Assembly (NCBI GenBank): GCA_046350555.1
Contig: JAXMAF010000013.1
Location: forward strand, 62,001-126,000
From: JAXMAF01 sp046350555
Lineage (GTDB): Bacteria > Planctomycetota > Phycisphaerae > Phycisphaerales > SM1A02
DNA: 64,000 nt
Direction of reading: 5' to 3'
Shown here: positions 56,399 through 64,000 of the stretch, in pieces
Layout of the letters: every line of letters starts with the position of its first letter
How positions within the stretch are numbered: position 1 is the stretch's first letter
Notes under the pieces: generated by a model
What the model was told of the DNA's origin: nothing
Database searches by the model: none
Seen by the model: only the letters and a program-made list of their open reading frames with translations
Position numbers and translations under genes: made by a program

Positions 56399-58932
56399 AT
56401 GTCCAGACGGCAGAGCTCGTCGCCCGCCTCGCCGACGTCGCCGAGACGCCGGTGCTCCTCGTCGCGTGCGACTACGACGGAACGCTGGCGCCCATCATGG
56501 CCGATCCGGCGGCCGCGACGCCCGATGCCTCGGCGCTGGCGGCGCTGCGCGACCTTGCGGCGCTGGACCACACGCATGCGGCGATCGTGTCGGGGCGGGC
56601 GATGGACGACCTGCGCCAGTTTGTCGGCGACCACGGCCAGATGCTCCTGGTCGGCATGCATGGCGGCGAGTACGGAAGCGAGCGGCTTCGGTTGAGCGCC
56701 GGCCCTGCGGCCCTGCTGAGCCGGATCGAGTCGGAGCTTCATCGAGCCATTGGCGATCTTCCGGGCTTCCTGCTCGAACACAAGCCCGGTGGCGTCGCGC
56801 TTCATTCGCGCAACGCCGATCCCCTGGTGGCCCGCGCCGTCGTCGGTGCCGCGGTCAACGCCTTGGCGCCGGTCGACGGCGTGTCGCTCCAGCACGGCCA
56901 CGAGGTCGTCGAGTTCATGGTGATCGATGTCGACAAGGGTCGCGCGCTTCGCCGCGCCAGGCACGAATGCGGCGCGACGGCGGTCGCGTTCATCGGCGAC
57001 GATCGCACCGACGAGGACGCGTTTCGCGCCCTCGAACCGCGCGATCTCGCCATCCGTGTCGGCGAGGGCGAGACGGTGGCGACGTTTCGGCTCGACGCCG
57101 TGCCGGCCGTGGCCCAGGTGCTCCGCGAGCTGGGGAACAGGCGGCGCGCCTGGCTGGCGAGCCGGAAGCTGACGCCGCTCGACCGCTGCGCGATCCTGTC
57201 GGACCAGCGCACGGTGGCCGTGGTCGCGCCCGGCGCGAGGCTCTGCTGGCTCTGCCTGCCGCGGCTCGACTCGTCGGCCCTCTTCGCCGAGCTGGTGGGC
57301 GGCGCCCAGGCCGGATCGTTCGAGATCGGGCCCGCGGGCGGCGGCGCACCGACGAGCATCGAGTACGAGGGCGATTCGTTCACGCTGGTCACGCGCTGGC
57401 CGGCGCTGCGCGTCGTCGACCTGCTCGACTGCTCCGGCGGTCGGGCCTTCCAGAAGCCTGGGCGAAGCGACCTGCTGCGGCGGATCGAAGGCGATGGCGA
57501 TGCGGCGATCCGCTTCGCGCCGCGGCTGGACTTCGGGCGCGTCGCGACCAAGCTGCGCGTGCGGCCCGAAGGCGTCGAGGTGGAGGGATCGCCCGATCCG
57601 ATCGTGTTGTTCGCGCCGGGGATCGCATGGACGATCGTCGACGAGGGCCAGCATCAGACGGCGATCGCCACGATCGAGGGGAAGCGGTTGCCGGTCGAGC
57701 TCGAGCTGCGCTACGGCTCGGCGAGCATGCGGGCCGCGACGGCCGAGCCCTCGGATCGGCGCGAGGAGAACCGGCGCTTCTGGTCTGGCTGGGCGCGCTC
57801 GCTGCGGCTGCCGGGCGCCGCGGCGGAGCAGGTTCGGCGCAGCGCGCTTGTGCTCAAGGCGCTGTGCCACGGGCCGACCGGTGCGTTTGCCGCGGCGGCC
57901 ACGACGAGCCTCCCGGAGCATCTCGGCGGCCAGCGCAACTGGGACTATCGCTTCTGCTGGCCGCGCGACGGGGCGCTCGCCGCGGCGGCGCTGATGCGCC
58001 TGGGCAACACCGGCCACGCGCTCAAGTTCCTGGACTGGATGCTCGATGTCGTCGATCGGCACGAGTCGCCCGAGCGCCTGCGGCCGATCTACACGCTGGC
58101 TGGCGGCGAGCTTCCCCCGGAAGCCGATCTCAACGATCTTGCCGGCTATGGCGGCAGCCGGCCGGTGCGCGTCGGCAACGCGGCAGCCAATCAGGTCCAG
58201 CTCGACGTGTTCGGTCCCATCGTCGATCTCGCCGCCATGCTGGCAGAACGAGGAGCGCCGATCGCACCGGACCACTGGCGCCTGGTCCGGGCCATGGTCC
58301 GCGCCGTCGAGGCCCGTTGGACGGAGCCCGACCACGGCATCTGGGAGATGCGCACCGAGCGGCGGCACCATGTCCACTCCAAGGTGATGTGCTGGCACAC
58401 GATCGACCGGGCGCTGGTGGTCGAGGAGGCCGTCTACGGCACGCGCAGCGCCGACTGGTCGCGGCTTCGCGACGCGATCCGCGACGACGTGCTTCGCAAC
58501 GGCTACAGCAAGACCGCGGGGGCGTTCACCGGTTCGTACGGCAGCGATCATCTCGACGCCGCGGTGCTCATGATCGGCTTGACCGGGCTCGTTGCGCGCG
58601 ACGACCGGCGCTGGATCGACACCGTCGGCGCAATCGAGCGCGGGCTTCGCGACGGCCCGACGGTGCGTCGCTACCGGATCGAGGACGGGCTGCCCGGCGG
58701 CGAAGGTGGACTGCACGTGTGCACGGGCTGGCTGATCGAGTCACTTCTGACCATTGGCCGCACCGCCGAGGCGAAGGCGCTCTTCGACGAGTTCGTGGGG
58801 CTCGTCCGCGCACCGGGAATCCTGACCGAGGAATTCGATGCGTCGACGGCGATGGCGCTGGGGAACCTGCCGCAGGCGTATTCACACCTGGCGCTGATCA
58901 ACGCGGCGGTGGCGGTGGCGTCTGCTCCTTGA
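56395..58932 (+). CDS. otsB: Trehalose-6-phosphatase (HAD) fused to GH15 glycoside hydrolase
   Basis: 845 residues. Residues 1-250 are OtsB: DYDGTLAPI (26-34) with the nucleophile Asp, AIVSGRAMDDL, HKPGGVALHSRNAD and GDDRTDEDAF (201-210). Residues about 260-845 form a GH15 glucoamylase/trehalase-like (alpha/alpha)6 region: LPEHLGGQRNWDYRFCWPRDG carries the general-acid area, YKTAG-like SKTAGAFTGSYGSDHLDAAV follows, and LTEEFDASTAMALGNLPQAYSH holds the second catalytic Glu. GH15 proteins linked to trehalose genes often act on trehalose or small maltosides. GTG 56395 overlaps the otsA stop. Confidence 0.9.
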   Translation: MNVQTAELVARLADVAETPVLLVACDYDGTLAPIMADPAAATPDASALAALRDLAALDHTHAAIVSGRAMDDLRQFVGDHGQMLLVGMHGGEYGSERLRLSAGPAALLSRIESELHRAIGDLPGFLLEHKPGGVALHSRNADPLVARAVVGAAVNALAPVDGVSLQHGHEVVEFMVIDVDKGRALRRARHECGATAVAFIGDDRTDEDAFRALEPRDLAIRVGEGETVATFRLDAVPAVAQVLRELGNRRRAWLASRKLTPLDRCAILSDQRTVAVVAPGARLCWLCLPRLDSSALFAELVGGAQAGSFEIGPAGGGAPTSIEYEGDSFTLVTRWPALRVVDLLDCSGGRAFQKPGRSDLLRRIEGDGDAAIRFAPRLDFGRVATKLRVRPEGVEVEGSPDPIVLFAPGIAWTIVDEGQHQTAIATIEGKRLPVELELRYGSASMRAATAEPSDRREENRRFWSGWARSLRLPGAAAEQVRRSALVLKALCHGPTGAFAAAATTSLPEHLGGQRNWDYRFCWPRDGALAAAALMRLGNTGHALKFLDWMLDVVDRHESPERLRPIYTLAGGELPPEADLNDLAGYGGSRPVRVGNAAANQVQLDVFGPIVDLAAMLAERGAPIAPDHWRLVRAMVRAVEARWTEPDHGIWEMRTERRHHVHSKVMCWHTIDRALVVEEAVYGTRSADWSRLRDAIRDDVLRNGYSKTAGAFTGSYGSDHLDAAVLMIGLTGLVARDDRRWIDTVGAIERGLRDGPTVRRYRIEDGLPGGEGGLHVCTGWLIESLLTIGRTAEAKALFDEFVGLVRAPGILTEEFDASTAMALGNLPQAYSHLALINAAVAVASAP

Positions 58933-58944
58933 ACTTGTCGAAGG

Positions 58945-58990
58945 AGGTGAAGGGATCATCTTGGCCGTGGATCACATTGGCCACGCTGAC
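58945..58990 (+). repeat. TTGGCCA motif pair after the otsB fusion
   Basis: GGGATCATCTTGGCCGTGGATC and CACATTGGCCACGCTGAC lie 20 bp after the stop codon. Same motif family as elsewhere. Confidence 0.6.
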
Positions 58991-59048
58991 TTGAAGGTTG
59001 GTGGGCTCGCAGCGCACGGCCATCGTCGCGATGTGCGACGATGCCTCC

Positions 59049-59600
59049 ATGCGTGCCGGATCGACACTTGTTGCGCTCCTTGCCATCGCCTCCTGCGCCA
59101 CAGGCGCGGGTTGCCTGAGCGACCCCCATGCGCCGCCCGCCGCCGACGAATCACTGGCGCCGTTCGCGCCGCTCGCCGGGACATGGCGTGCCGCCGAAGC
59201 CAAGCCGGGTGATCGTGTGTCGTGGACCGAGGAGACGTGGTCGGTTCCTGCGGGCAACTCGATGATCGGAACGAGCCGCACGCTCGGCCACGGAGACTGG
59301 TCGGGCGGCGAGTTCGAGTTCCTGCGAATCGTTTCGCGGCCGGATGGCGTGTTCTATCTTGCAAGCCCGCAGGGAAGGATGCCGCCGACGGAGTTTCGGT
59401 TGCAGCGGCCGTGGCCATCGTCCAAGGTGCGTCTTCCCTTCGAGTTCGTCAACGAGAAGCACGACTTCCCGCAGCGCGTCGTCTACCGGTTCGAGTCGGA
59501 CGACGAGCTGGAAGTGACGATCTCGGCTGGTGGCGACACAGTCGACGGCGCCGCGTCGTCAGGCAGATCGCTCACCTGGCACTTCGAGCGGGTGAAGTAG
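59049..59600 (+). CDS. DUF6265-type lipoprotein
   Basis: 183 residues. The signal peptide (GSTLVALLAIASCATGAGC) ends in a lipobox-like TGAGC, so it is likely a lipoprotein. The body matches the DUF6265 pattern: LAGTWRAAEAKPGDRVSWTE, EETWSVPAGNSMIGTSR, GEFEFLRIVSRPDGVFYLAS, VRLPFEFVNEKHDFPQRVVY and LEVTISAGG. The family is a small beta-barrel of unknown function, often in planctomycetes and bacteroidetes. ATG 59049 is the best start. Repeat copy R1 begins 28 bp after its stop. Confidence 0.75.
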   Translation: MRAGSTLVALLAIASCATGAGCLSDPHAPPAADESLAPFAPLAGTWRAAEAKPGDRVSWTEETWSVPAGNSMIGTSRTLGHGDWSGGEFEFLRIVSRPDGVFYLASPQGRMPPTEFRLQRPWPSSKVRLPFEFVNEKHDFPQRVVYRFESDDELEVTISAGGDTVDGAASSGRSLTWHFERVK

Positions 59601-59627
59601 ACGGCCATGCCGGTGCGCGCGGAGGAG

Positions 59628-59950
59628 CTATGGGATCATCTTGGCCAAGATGGGATCATCTTGGCCATGCATCCATGAGAAGGATCATGTTGGCCACGCA
59701 TCCTTGAGCGTTCCGTTGTCAAGCCCCAGGACGAAGCGAGGCCGACCGCGGCGCAGGCACGCTCGTGGCTGGGCACGATCGATGCCGTTCTCCGTCGGAC
59801 TTCACTGGACCGCAGCGCCGATGAACCCGGCGGTCGGCCTTCCTGCTGATTCGCCGGTCCCCTCGTCTGGACCAACCCCAACCAGGGGCGGGCGACGATG
59901 GGACGACGGTCGGTCGGTGGCCAGGGTGCGAGGGTGCGTGAATAAGATGA
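59628..59950 (+). repeat. R-family repeat, copy R1 (largest)
   Basis: Starts with two CATCTTGGCCA motifs (GGGATCATCTTGGCCAAGAT and GGGATCATCTTGGCCATGCA), then AGGATCATGTTGGCCACGCA. It continues GAGCGTTCCGTTGTCAAGCC, CACGCTCGTGGCTGGGCACG, AGCGCCGATGAACCCGGCGG, CTGATTCGCCGGTCC and CTGGACCAACCCCAACCAG, ending GAGGGTGCGTGAATAAGATG. The same blocks in the same order form R2 and R3. Confidence 0.85.
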
Positions 59951-60002
59951 CCTCGCCCGTGATGTGAACACCGACGTACTGCATGCACAGGAGCCTTCGC
60001 CC

Positions 60003-60503
60003 ATGCCGCTCGTTCACGCCCACCGTCTTTCAGCCGCAGTGAGTTTCGGTCTCGGTGCGGCTGCGCTTGCCATGATCGCTGGCGCCACCTTTGCAGTGGC
60101 GGTTCCACCTCTGGCCGTCATCAAGGAGCCCACGCCGGAAACGGCGGGATGGTCGTCGCCCGTGCTCGAAGGCCAGTGCGCGATGAACGTCCGCTACCTG
60201 CCGGTCTTCAAGGTGGCGATTCAGAAGGATGGTTCGAGCGTGGCCCGCTTCGCATGGATGGCTCAAGGCGAACTGCACGCCTTGGAGGATTCGGCCGGGC
60301 AACGCGCTGCGCTGCCGGGCATGGCGAAGAAGCCGATTGCAATCAAGGCCGTCGTGGCAAGCGCTGTGGAGGGATTCAGTGTTGGCGACCATGTCTTGAT
60401 CTACAACGTCGGCGGCGATGATCTTGCATGGTTTGTCTGTGGCGCCGGACGCGACCTGGCGATCCCGAAGGCGGCCTTTGCGGCTTCCGGGTGGACGTAC
60501 TGA
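60003..60503 (+). CDS. Hypothetical secreted protein
   Basis: 166 residues. ATG 60003 has AGGAGCC 9 bp upstream. A signal-peptide-like helix (SFGLGAAALAMIAGATFAVAV) leads to a small domain with LEGQCAMNVRYLPVFKVAIQ, WMAQGELHALEDSAGQRAAL and VASAVEGFSVGDHVLIYNVG, ending AASGWTY. It has one Cys pair (GQCAM, FVCGAG) that could form a disulfide. No family is recognised. A GTG at 59964 is a possible alternative start. Confidence 0.6.
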   Translation: MPLVHAHRLSAAVSFGLGAAALAMIAGATFAVAVPPLAVIKEPTPETAGWSSPVLEGQCAMNVRYLPVFKVAIQKDGSSVARFAWMAQGELHALEDSAGQRAALPGMAKKPIAIKAVVASAVEGFSVGDHVLIYNVGGDDLAWFVCGAGRDLAIPKAAFAASGWTY

Positions 60504-60544
60504 TCCGACTCTTGCCTCTCGGCCATTCTGGGGGCACGTTCGCC

Positions 60545-60840
60545 TGACCTGCCTCCCAAGAAGAGGTCCATCCGTTATGAGAGACTTCAAGGGCCATGCG
60601 GCCCTGAGAGAGGAGTCTCTCGATGGCAGGTCAAGCCAGGCGGAAGCGTCACAAGCCGGAGGAGAGCGTCGCCAAGCTTCGTCAGGCCGACGAGCAGCTT
60701 GCGGCAGGGAAGGAGATCGGCGACGCCGAGAGGGCAATCGGTGTCTCGGAGGTCACGCTGCGCCGCGCCCGCCAGCAGTACGGCACGCTGCAGCATGACG
60801 ACGTTCGTCGGCTGAGGGAGCCCCAGGCGGAGAACGGCCA
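60545..60840 (+). mobile_element. IS3-family element remnant, second copy
   Basis: Starts at 60545 with TGACCTGCCTCCCAAGAAGA, followed by GGTCCATCCGTTATGAGAGA and a leader like that of the 4571 copy (GGCCCTGAGAGAGGAGTCTC). The orfA start follows. Homology fades after 60840 within the orfA zipper; no orfB is visible. Confidence 0.75.
60623..60840 (+). pseudogene. IS3 OrfA, decayed and truncated
   Basis: KRHKPEESVAKLRQADEQLA, GKEIGDAERAIGVSEVTLRR and RRLREPQAENGQ correspond residue by residue to the OrfA at 4203-4493, with about 70% identity. The conserved W of HRWRQQYG is replaced (RRARQQYG). After AENGQ the reading frame enters unrelated Ala/Arg-rich sequence. Confidence 0.75.
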
Positions 60841-60981
60841 GCGTGCGCTCGTTCTCCCTCCGTCCCCCGCAGGCACGACGCGCGCCGCCAAGAAGGCTCG
60901 AGCTCGCGGCGACGGCCGTCGCGCCTCGTCGCCGTGACCCCCTCCGACTGACGTTTGCACGTTGGCAGTCCGGCCGTCAAA

Positions 60982-61434
60982 TCATTCGACTTCGGCCCAC
61001 TCGAACGGCACCACGTCGAAGGTCACAAGGATCGGCTTGTCATTCTCAAGCAAAGACAAGCCACCCCCATCGTCGGGAACCCTGGTCACGTTGCCGTCTG
61101 TGGAATCGAGGAGATGGCAGTAGAAGGGCACACCTTCGGCAATGTTGCCAAACCCACCCTCCGGCGCAATCGCGAGGATGCGCACGACGTACCCATCCTC
61201 CTGTGGTTCGGACAGGCACTCGTCGGCAGCCCCCACGTCCATGGCGGCTCGGAAGAGTTCGCCGTACCGCGCTGCGCTGAAGAAGACCTCGGTCGGGATC
61301 GATCCATCCAAGGGAACGGCCCAGCACTGGATCGCACACCAGCCACCTCCCTCGGTGAACTTCCGCGGAGGCAGCTGGACCGTGGCATCGAGCATGGCGG
61401 CGCAAGCAAACACACACATCGGGATGACGAACAT
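60982..61434 (-). CDS. Hypothetical secreted protein, 150 residues
   Basis: ATG 61434 is preceded by GGAGG at 7-bp spacing. The N-terminus (MFVIPMCVFACAAMLDA) looks like a signal peptide. The mature part contains GGGWCAIQCWAVPLDGSIPT, FFSAARYGELFRAAMDVGAA, GYVVRILAIAPEGGFGNIAE and PILVTFDVVPFEWAEVE. Four Cys are present. No family is recognised. The 105-bp repeat copy G lies upstream of the start, so the promoter must overlap it or lie in the 30-bp gap. Confidence 0.6.
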   Translation of the reverse strand: MFVIPMCVFACAAMLDATVQLPPRKFTEGGGWCAIQCWAVPLDGSIPTEVFFSAARYGELFRAAMDVGAADECLSEPQEDGYVVRILAIAPEGGFGNIAEGVPFYCHLLDSTDGNVTRVPDDGGGLSLLENDKPILVTFDVVPFEWAEVE

Positions 61435-61466
61435 GATGTTACCTCCAGAGTTCTGGCATAAACACG

Positions 61467-61582
61467 CTCATACGCGCCCCAGTTGACTCTCGCACTCCAC
61501 CCAACCCAATTCAATTCCGCCGCGAGACGCCGCGATGGGAAGGGGTCGAGGGCATGGAGGTCCACTGGAATCCGCATACGAG
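61467..61582 (-). repeat. 105-bp dispersed repeat, copy G
   Basis: Plus strand: CTCATACGCGCCCCAGTTGA to CACTGGAATCCGCATACGAG; one 5-bp AATTC duplication makes it slightly longer. It follows, on the minus strand, a short ORF fragment (61743-61583) in the common orientation. Confidence 0.8.
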
Positions 61583-61760
61583 ACCCTACGGACAGGATGT
61601 CGTCTGCGTGAAGTTCGTGTCCGACGTCTTGCACACAATCGTTGTGCATCCCGTCCCAGTCGGCAGGCATCCGGTAAGGCGCTTGACGTCGCCGCAGTGA
61701 TTCATCGAGCATCAAGCGCCGCTGCGACCATCAGCTCGAACATGACGACCCCCTTTTCAG
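61583..61760 (-). other. Short ORF fragment upstream of repeat G
   Basis: AAAAGGGGG precedes ATG 61743 by 5-6 bp. That frame reads MFELMVAAALDAR and stops, while an overlapping frame reads MLDESLRRRQAPYRMPADWD and GMHNDCVQDVGHELHADD into the repeat. A frameshifted or truncated small gene is possible; no family is recognised. Confidence 0.3.
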
Positions 61761-61917
61761 TGCTGCGAGTGGTTCATGCTGAACACATGTCCATCGCCCG
61801 CGATGAGAGTACCGTCCCCCCCCCGTGTCAACGGATTTTTCGAGATTCCCCGATCGAAACCCGGGCCCACGGCCCGGTCGCGAAGGCGCAGAGCTCGACC
61901 CAGGACGAGCAGGAGGG

Positions 61918-62205
61918 GTCATCTTGGCCACGGGATCATCTTGGCCGCGCATCGATGAGCGTTTCGTTGTCAAGCCCCGGTGCGAACAGAGGCCGAAAAC
62001 GGCGGCGGCATGCTCGCACGCTCGTGGCTGGGCAGGCTCGATGCCTTCTTCCGTCGGACTTCGCTGAAGCGCAGCGCCGATGAACCCGGCGGTCGGCCTC
62101 CCTGCTGATTCGCCGGTCCTTTCGTCTGGACCAACCCCAACCAGTGGCGGGCGGCGATGGGTCGACGGTCGGTCGGCGGCAGGGTGCGTGGCCAAGATGA
62201 CCGAG
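61918..62205 (+). repeat. R-family repeat, copy R2
   Basis: GGTCATCTTGGCCACGGGAT, CATCTTGGCCGCGCATCGAT, GAGCGTTTCGTTGTCAAGCC, GCTCGTGGCTGGGCAGGCTC, AGCGCCGATGAACCCGGCGG, CTGGACCAACCCCAACCAGT, GGCGATGGGTCGACGGTCGG and GTGCGTGGCCAAGATGACC in order. It runs directly into half repeat copy H. Confidence 0.85.
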
Positions 62206-62259
62206 ATGCCACGTGGGCATGCGGTTGAACGCATGGAAGCCTACTGGAGTTCATCTGAG
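62201..62259 (-). repeat. 105-bp dispersed repeat, copy H (half copy)
   Basis: GAGATGCCACGTGGGCATGC, GGTTGAACGCATGGAAGCC and ACTGGAGTTCATCTGAG match the GGATTCC-end half of the element. It lies about 145 bp downstream of the secreted-protein gene stop (62404, minus strand), in the common orientation. Confidence 0.6.
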
Positions 62260-62403
62260 TTCGGGGGGCGGCGGGCAACCGCAATCATCCGAACACATAC
62301 AGGCAACCAACGCAACCTCCTGCGGATGGTGTCCGTGACCGAGGCGGCGATCGCCTCGTCCGTTGCTCCGTGTCCGATGAGGAAGCGGCTGTCGGGCATC
62401 GCG

Positions 62404-63456
62404 TCAATCCGGCCAATAGCCGAGAAGCACGCCAAGATCGGCGCCGTTGACGATGCCGTCCGAGTTCACGTCACCTGCGACGAAGTCGCATGGATCAGAC
62501 GTGCGGCCCTGATCCCAGCCAATGTTCAAGCCGCACTCGACGCCATACGCAATCGCCACATATGGGTTCGCCGCTCCCACCGCGGGCGACCCCGGCGGCA
62601 GCGTTCCATCAGCGTTCACCAGGCCCTCTCCCGCCAGATCGTAAAGCGCCACGAGCTGAGTGGGACTGCACGGATGCGTCGCCCAGACGATAGATCCGAT
62701 CGTGTTGAAAATCGCGGCGGTTCCACATTCAACATTCTCCAACAGGATGTCCGTCTGGTTGCCGACGAAGGTGCAGTTGACCACGATAAGCACGTTGGCT
62801 ACCAGCTCTCCCCGAAGAGCCTCGCCGCTGGCGCCTTTGAACAGACATTGAACGAAATTACCTTGGCCGCCAATGTCGAATACCTGTGCGGTGATCGGGG
62901 TAGCTTCGAACGTGGTTCGCGTCGCGTGGATCGAGGTTGGTGTCAGGGGTGTACCGGCGAGATTGACGTACGAGTCACGAAGCGTGAGGCTGCACGTCGC
63001 GAATGGCCAGCACCCAACCTGTGACGTGATCGTGCACGTATCGCACGTCACGTCACAGAATCCACATTGGTTCATCGTACATCCGAAGAACGAGCTCGGG
63101 ACGAGTGCCCCGCCGCATTGATCAAGCATGCAGTTCGTTCCGACGACTCCCATGAGCGCCGAGTGCGATATCGACAGATCGTCGAGCAGCCCGTTGTTGA
63201 TCCATTGGTCACTGCCATTGACCATCACATCGCGTGGGTTGCCAGTGGCGCCCCGAATCGTTGCCCCATGCACATCGAGCATGCCCGCCGAGGACAGCTC
63301 ATAGCTTCCCGGTGCGAGCACGATACTCTGAAACTGCGGCAGCACAATAGCCGCCGCCGCCGCCTCGATGGTCGGGTATTCGTCGGGAACAAGCAGTGTC
63401 GCACCGCCAGGAACCGCGAACATGAGAAGCGATATCGCAAGAACCTCACCAAGCAT
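62404..63456 (-). CDS. Secreted protein with beta-helix-like body and dockerin-like tail (5 of 5)
   Basis: 350 residues; AGGAGG lies 6 bp before ATG 63456. A signal peptide (GEVLAISLLMFAVPGGA) is followed by VPDEYPTIEAAAAAIVLPQF, the typical start of right-handed beta-helix (pectate-lyase-like) repeat proteins, and by IRGATGNPRDVMVNGSD, LMGVVGTNCMLDQCGG and TFVGNQTDILLENV turns. It is Cys-rich in the middle (FCDVTCDTCTITSQVGCWPF). The C-terminus has one dockerin-like loop (AGDVNSDGIVNGADLGVLLG) and ends YWPD. Confidence 0.82.
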   Translation of the reverse strand: MLGEVLAISLLMFAVPGGATLLVPDEYPTIEAAAAAIVLPQFQSIVLAPGSYELSSAGMLDVHGATIRGATGNPRDVMVNGSDQWINNGLLDDLSISHSALMGVVGTNCMLDQCGGALVPSSFFGCTMNQCGFCDVTCDTCTITSQVGCWPFATCSLTLRDSYVNLAGTPLTPTSIHATRTTFEATPITAQVFDIGGQGNFVQCLFKGASGEALRGELVANVLIVVNCTFVGNQTDILLENVECGTAAIFNTIGSIVWATHPCSPTQLVALYDLAGEGLVNADGTLPPGSPAVGAANPYVAIAYGVECGLNIGWDQGRTSDPCDFVAGDVNSDGIVNGADLGVLLGYWPD

Positions 63457-63627
63457 TGGAATCCTCCTAGAACGCGAATCGGTCAGGCGCTGGCAGCATC
63501 CTGACCCATTGTACAACGCGGATCGCGGGCCCACGCTGTCCATCCGCGATGGGCCCGGATGGTGTGATTGTCGTCGGTGCGCCAGGCCGGACAACAACGG
63601 AACGCCACGAATGGCGTAAAGCGCAGT

Positions 63628-63840
63628 GGGATCATCTCGGCCATGCACCCATGAGCGTTCCGTTGTCAAGCCCCGGGACCAACACAGGCCGAACACGGTG
63701 GCGGCGTGCTCGCACGCTCGTGGCTGGGCACGGTCGATGCCTTCTTCCGTCGAACTTTGCTGAAGCGCAGCGCCGATGAACCCGGCGGCTGGCCTCCCTG
63801 CTGATTCGCCGGTCCTTTCGTCTGGACCAACCCAACCGGA
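63628..63840 (+). repeat. R-family repeat, copy R3 (3' part replaced)
   Basis: GGGATCATCTCGGCCATGCA, GAGCGTTCCGTTGTCAAGCC, GCTCGTGGCTGGGCACGGTC, AGCGCCGATGAACCCGGCGG, CTGATTCGCCGGTCC and CGTCTGGACCAACCCAACC. Homology with R1 and R2 ends near 63840. CCACGAATGGCGTAAAGCGC just upstream (63606) resembles the IS4-type repeat arms. Confidence 0.8.
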
Positions 63841-64000
63841 GCCCGAGGGACAGCCACCACTTTCAACGCAACGGACCGCGTCGTCAGAAGACCCACGGAC
63901 CCCAACCCGTCCGGCTATGAGGGACAGCTACCCGTGTCCGGCACAATGTCCGTCTGCAACCCCGCCTCCGCCGCCCTCACCTCCGCTACCGGAAGTCCCA
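63841..64000. other. Window end with GGGACAG direct repeats
   Basis: GAGGGACAGCCACCAC (63850) and GAGGGACAGCTACCCGTGTC (63920) lie 70 bp apart. GGGACAG blocks of this kind commonly flank transposase-related repeats. No gene is seen before the window ends. Confidence 0.4.

Overview
The window comes from a GC-rich bacterium that most resembles a planctomycete of the class Phycisphaerae. Five predicted secreted proteins end in a dockerin-like tail of the DLNGDG-type followed by GADLGLLLG and W. There is also a planctomycete-style Ser/Thr kinase with TPRs, a secreted sulfatase, and a membrane protein with a CPSC/CPEC zinc ribbon. This assignment is inference from gene content; no rRNA or tRNA gene was recognised.

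Layout. 1-8.2 kb resembles an origin-proximal cluster (yidC end, mnmE, a DUF721/DciA-like gene, and parB with a parS palindrome just upstream). It is interrupted by an ABC-transporter ATPase, a truncated IS3 element and repeats. 9.2-17.8 kb is an exopolysaccharide block: gmd and fcl (GDP-fucose), a GT4 and a GT2 glycosyltransferase, a formyltransferase, a polysaccharide deacetylase, and three WcaF-like acetyltransferase units, one fused to the GT2. 17.9-34 kb is mostly housekeeping and metabolism: cysS, an S9 peptidase, trxA, folP, a fused aroD-aroE, a 2-hydroxyacid dehydrogenase, phenylalanine hydroxylase, an M24 peptidase, a redoxin-like lipoprotein and a beta-lactamase-fold hydrolase.

34-64 kb is accessory and heavily rearranged. 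It holds a kinase with a probable frameshift, a sulfatase flanked by inverted 60-bp repeats, an orphan antitoxin, terC behind a candidate yybP-ykoY (Mn2+) riboswitch, and a truncated phosphohexomutase. It also holds an S41 peptidase with a chimeric C-terminus, a TetR-mddA module, a group II intron remnant, a RAYT-type transposase, and otsA next to an otsB-GH15 fusion (trehalose). Between these lie IS3 and IS4 remnants and secreted proteins.

The most unusual layer is the repeats. Family 1 is about 105 bp with CTCATGCG/CGCATGAG ends, in eight full or partial copies, almost all directly 3' of a stop codon and in one orientation relative to that gene. Family 2 is a 210-320 bp unit carrying CATCTTGGCCACGCATC motifs, in three or four copies. 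Family 3 is short arrays of a related CACCTTGGACACGCATCT motif beside the intron and the transposase. A block of about 230 bp upstream of the transposase is duplicated at 43.4 kb. Together these suggest a RAYT-linked, REP-like repeat system that is remodelling gene 3' ends here. All positions and motifs were read by eye; no alignment or folding program was run.
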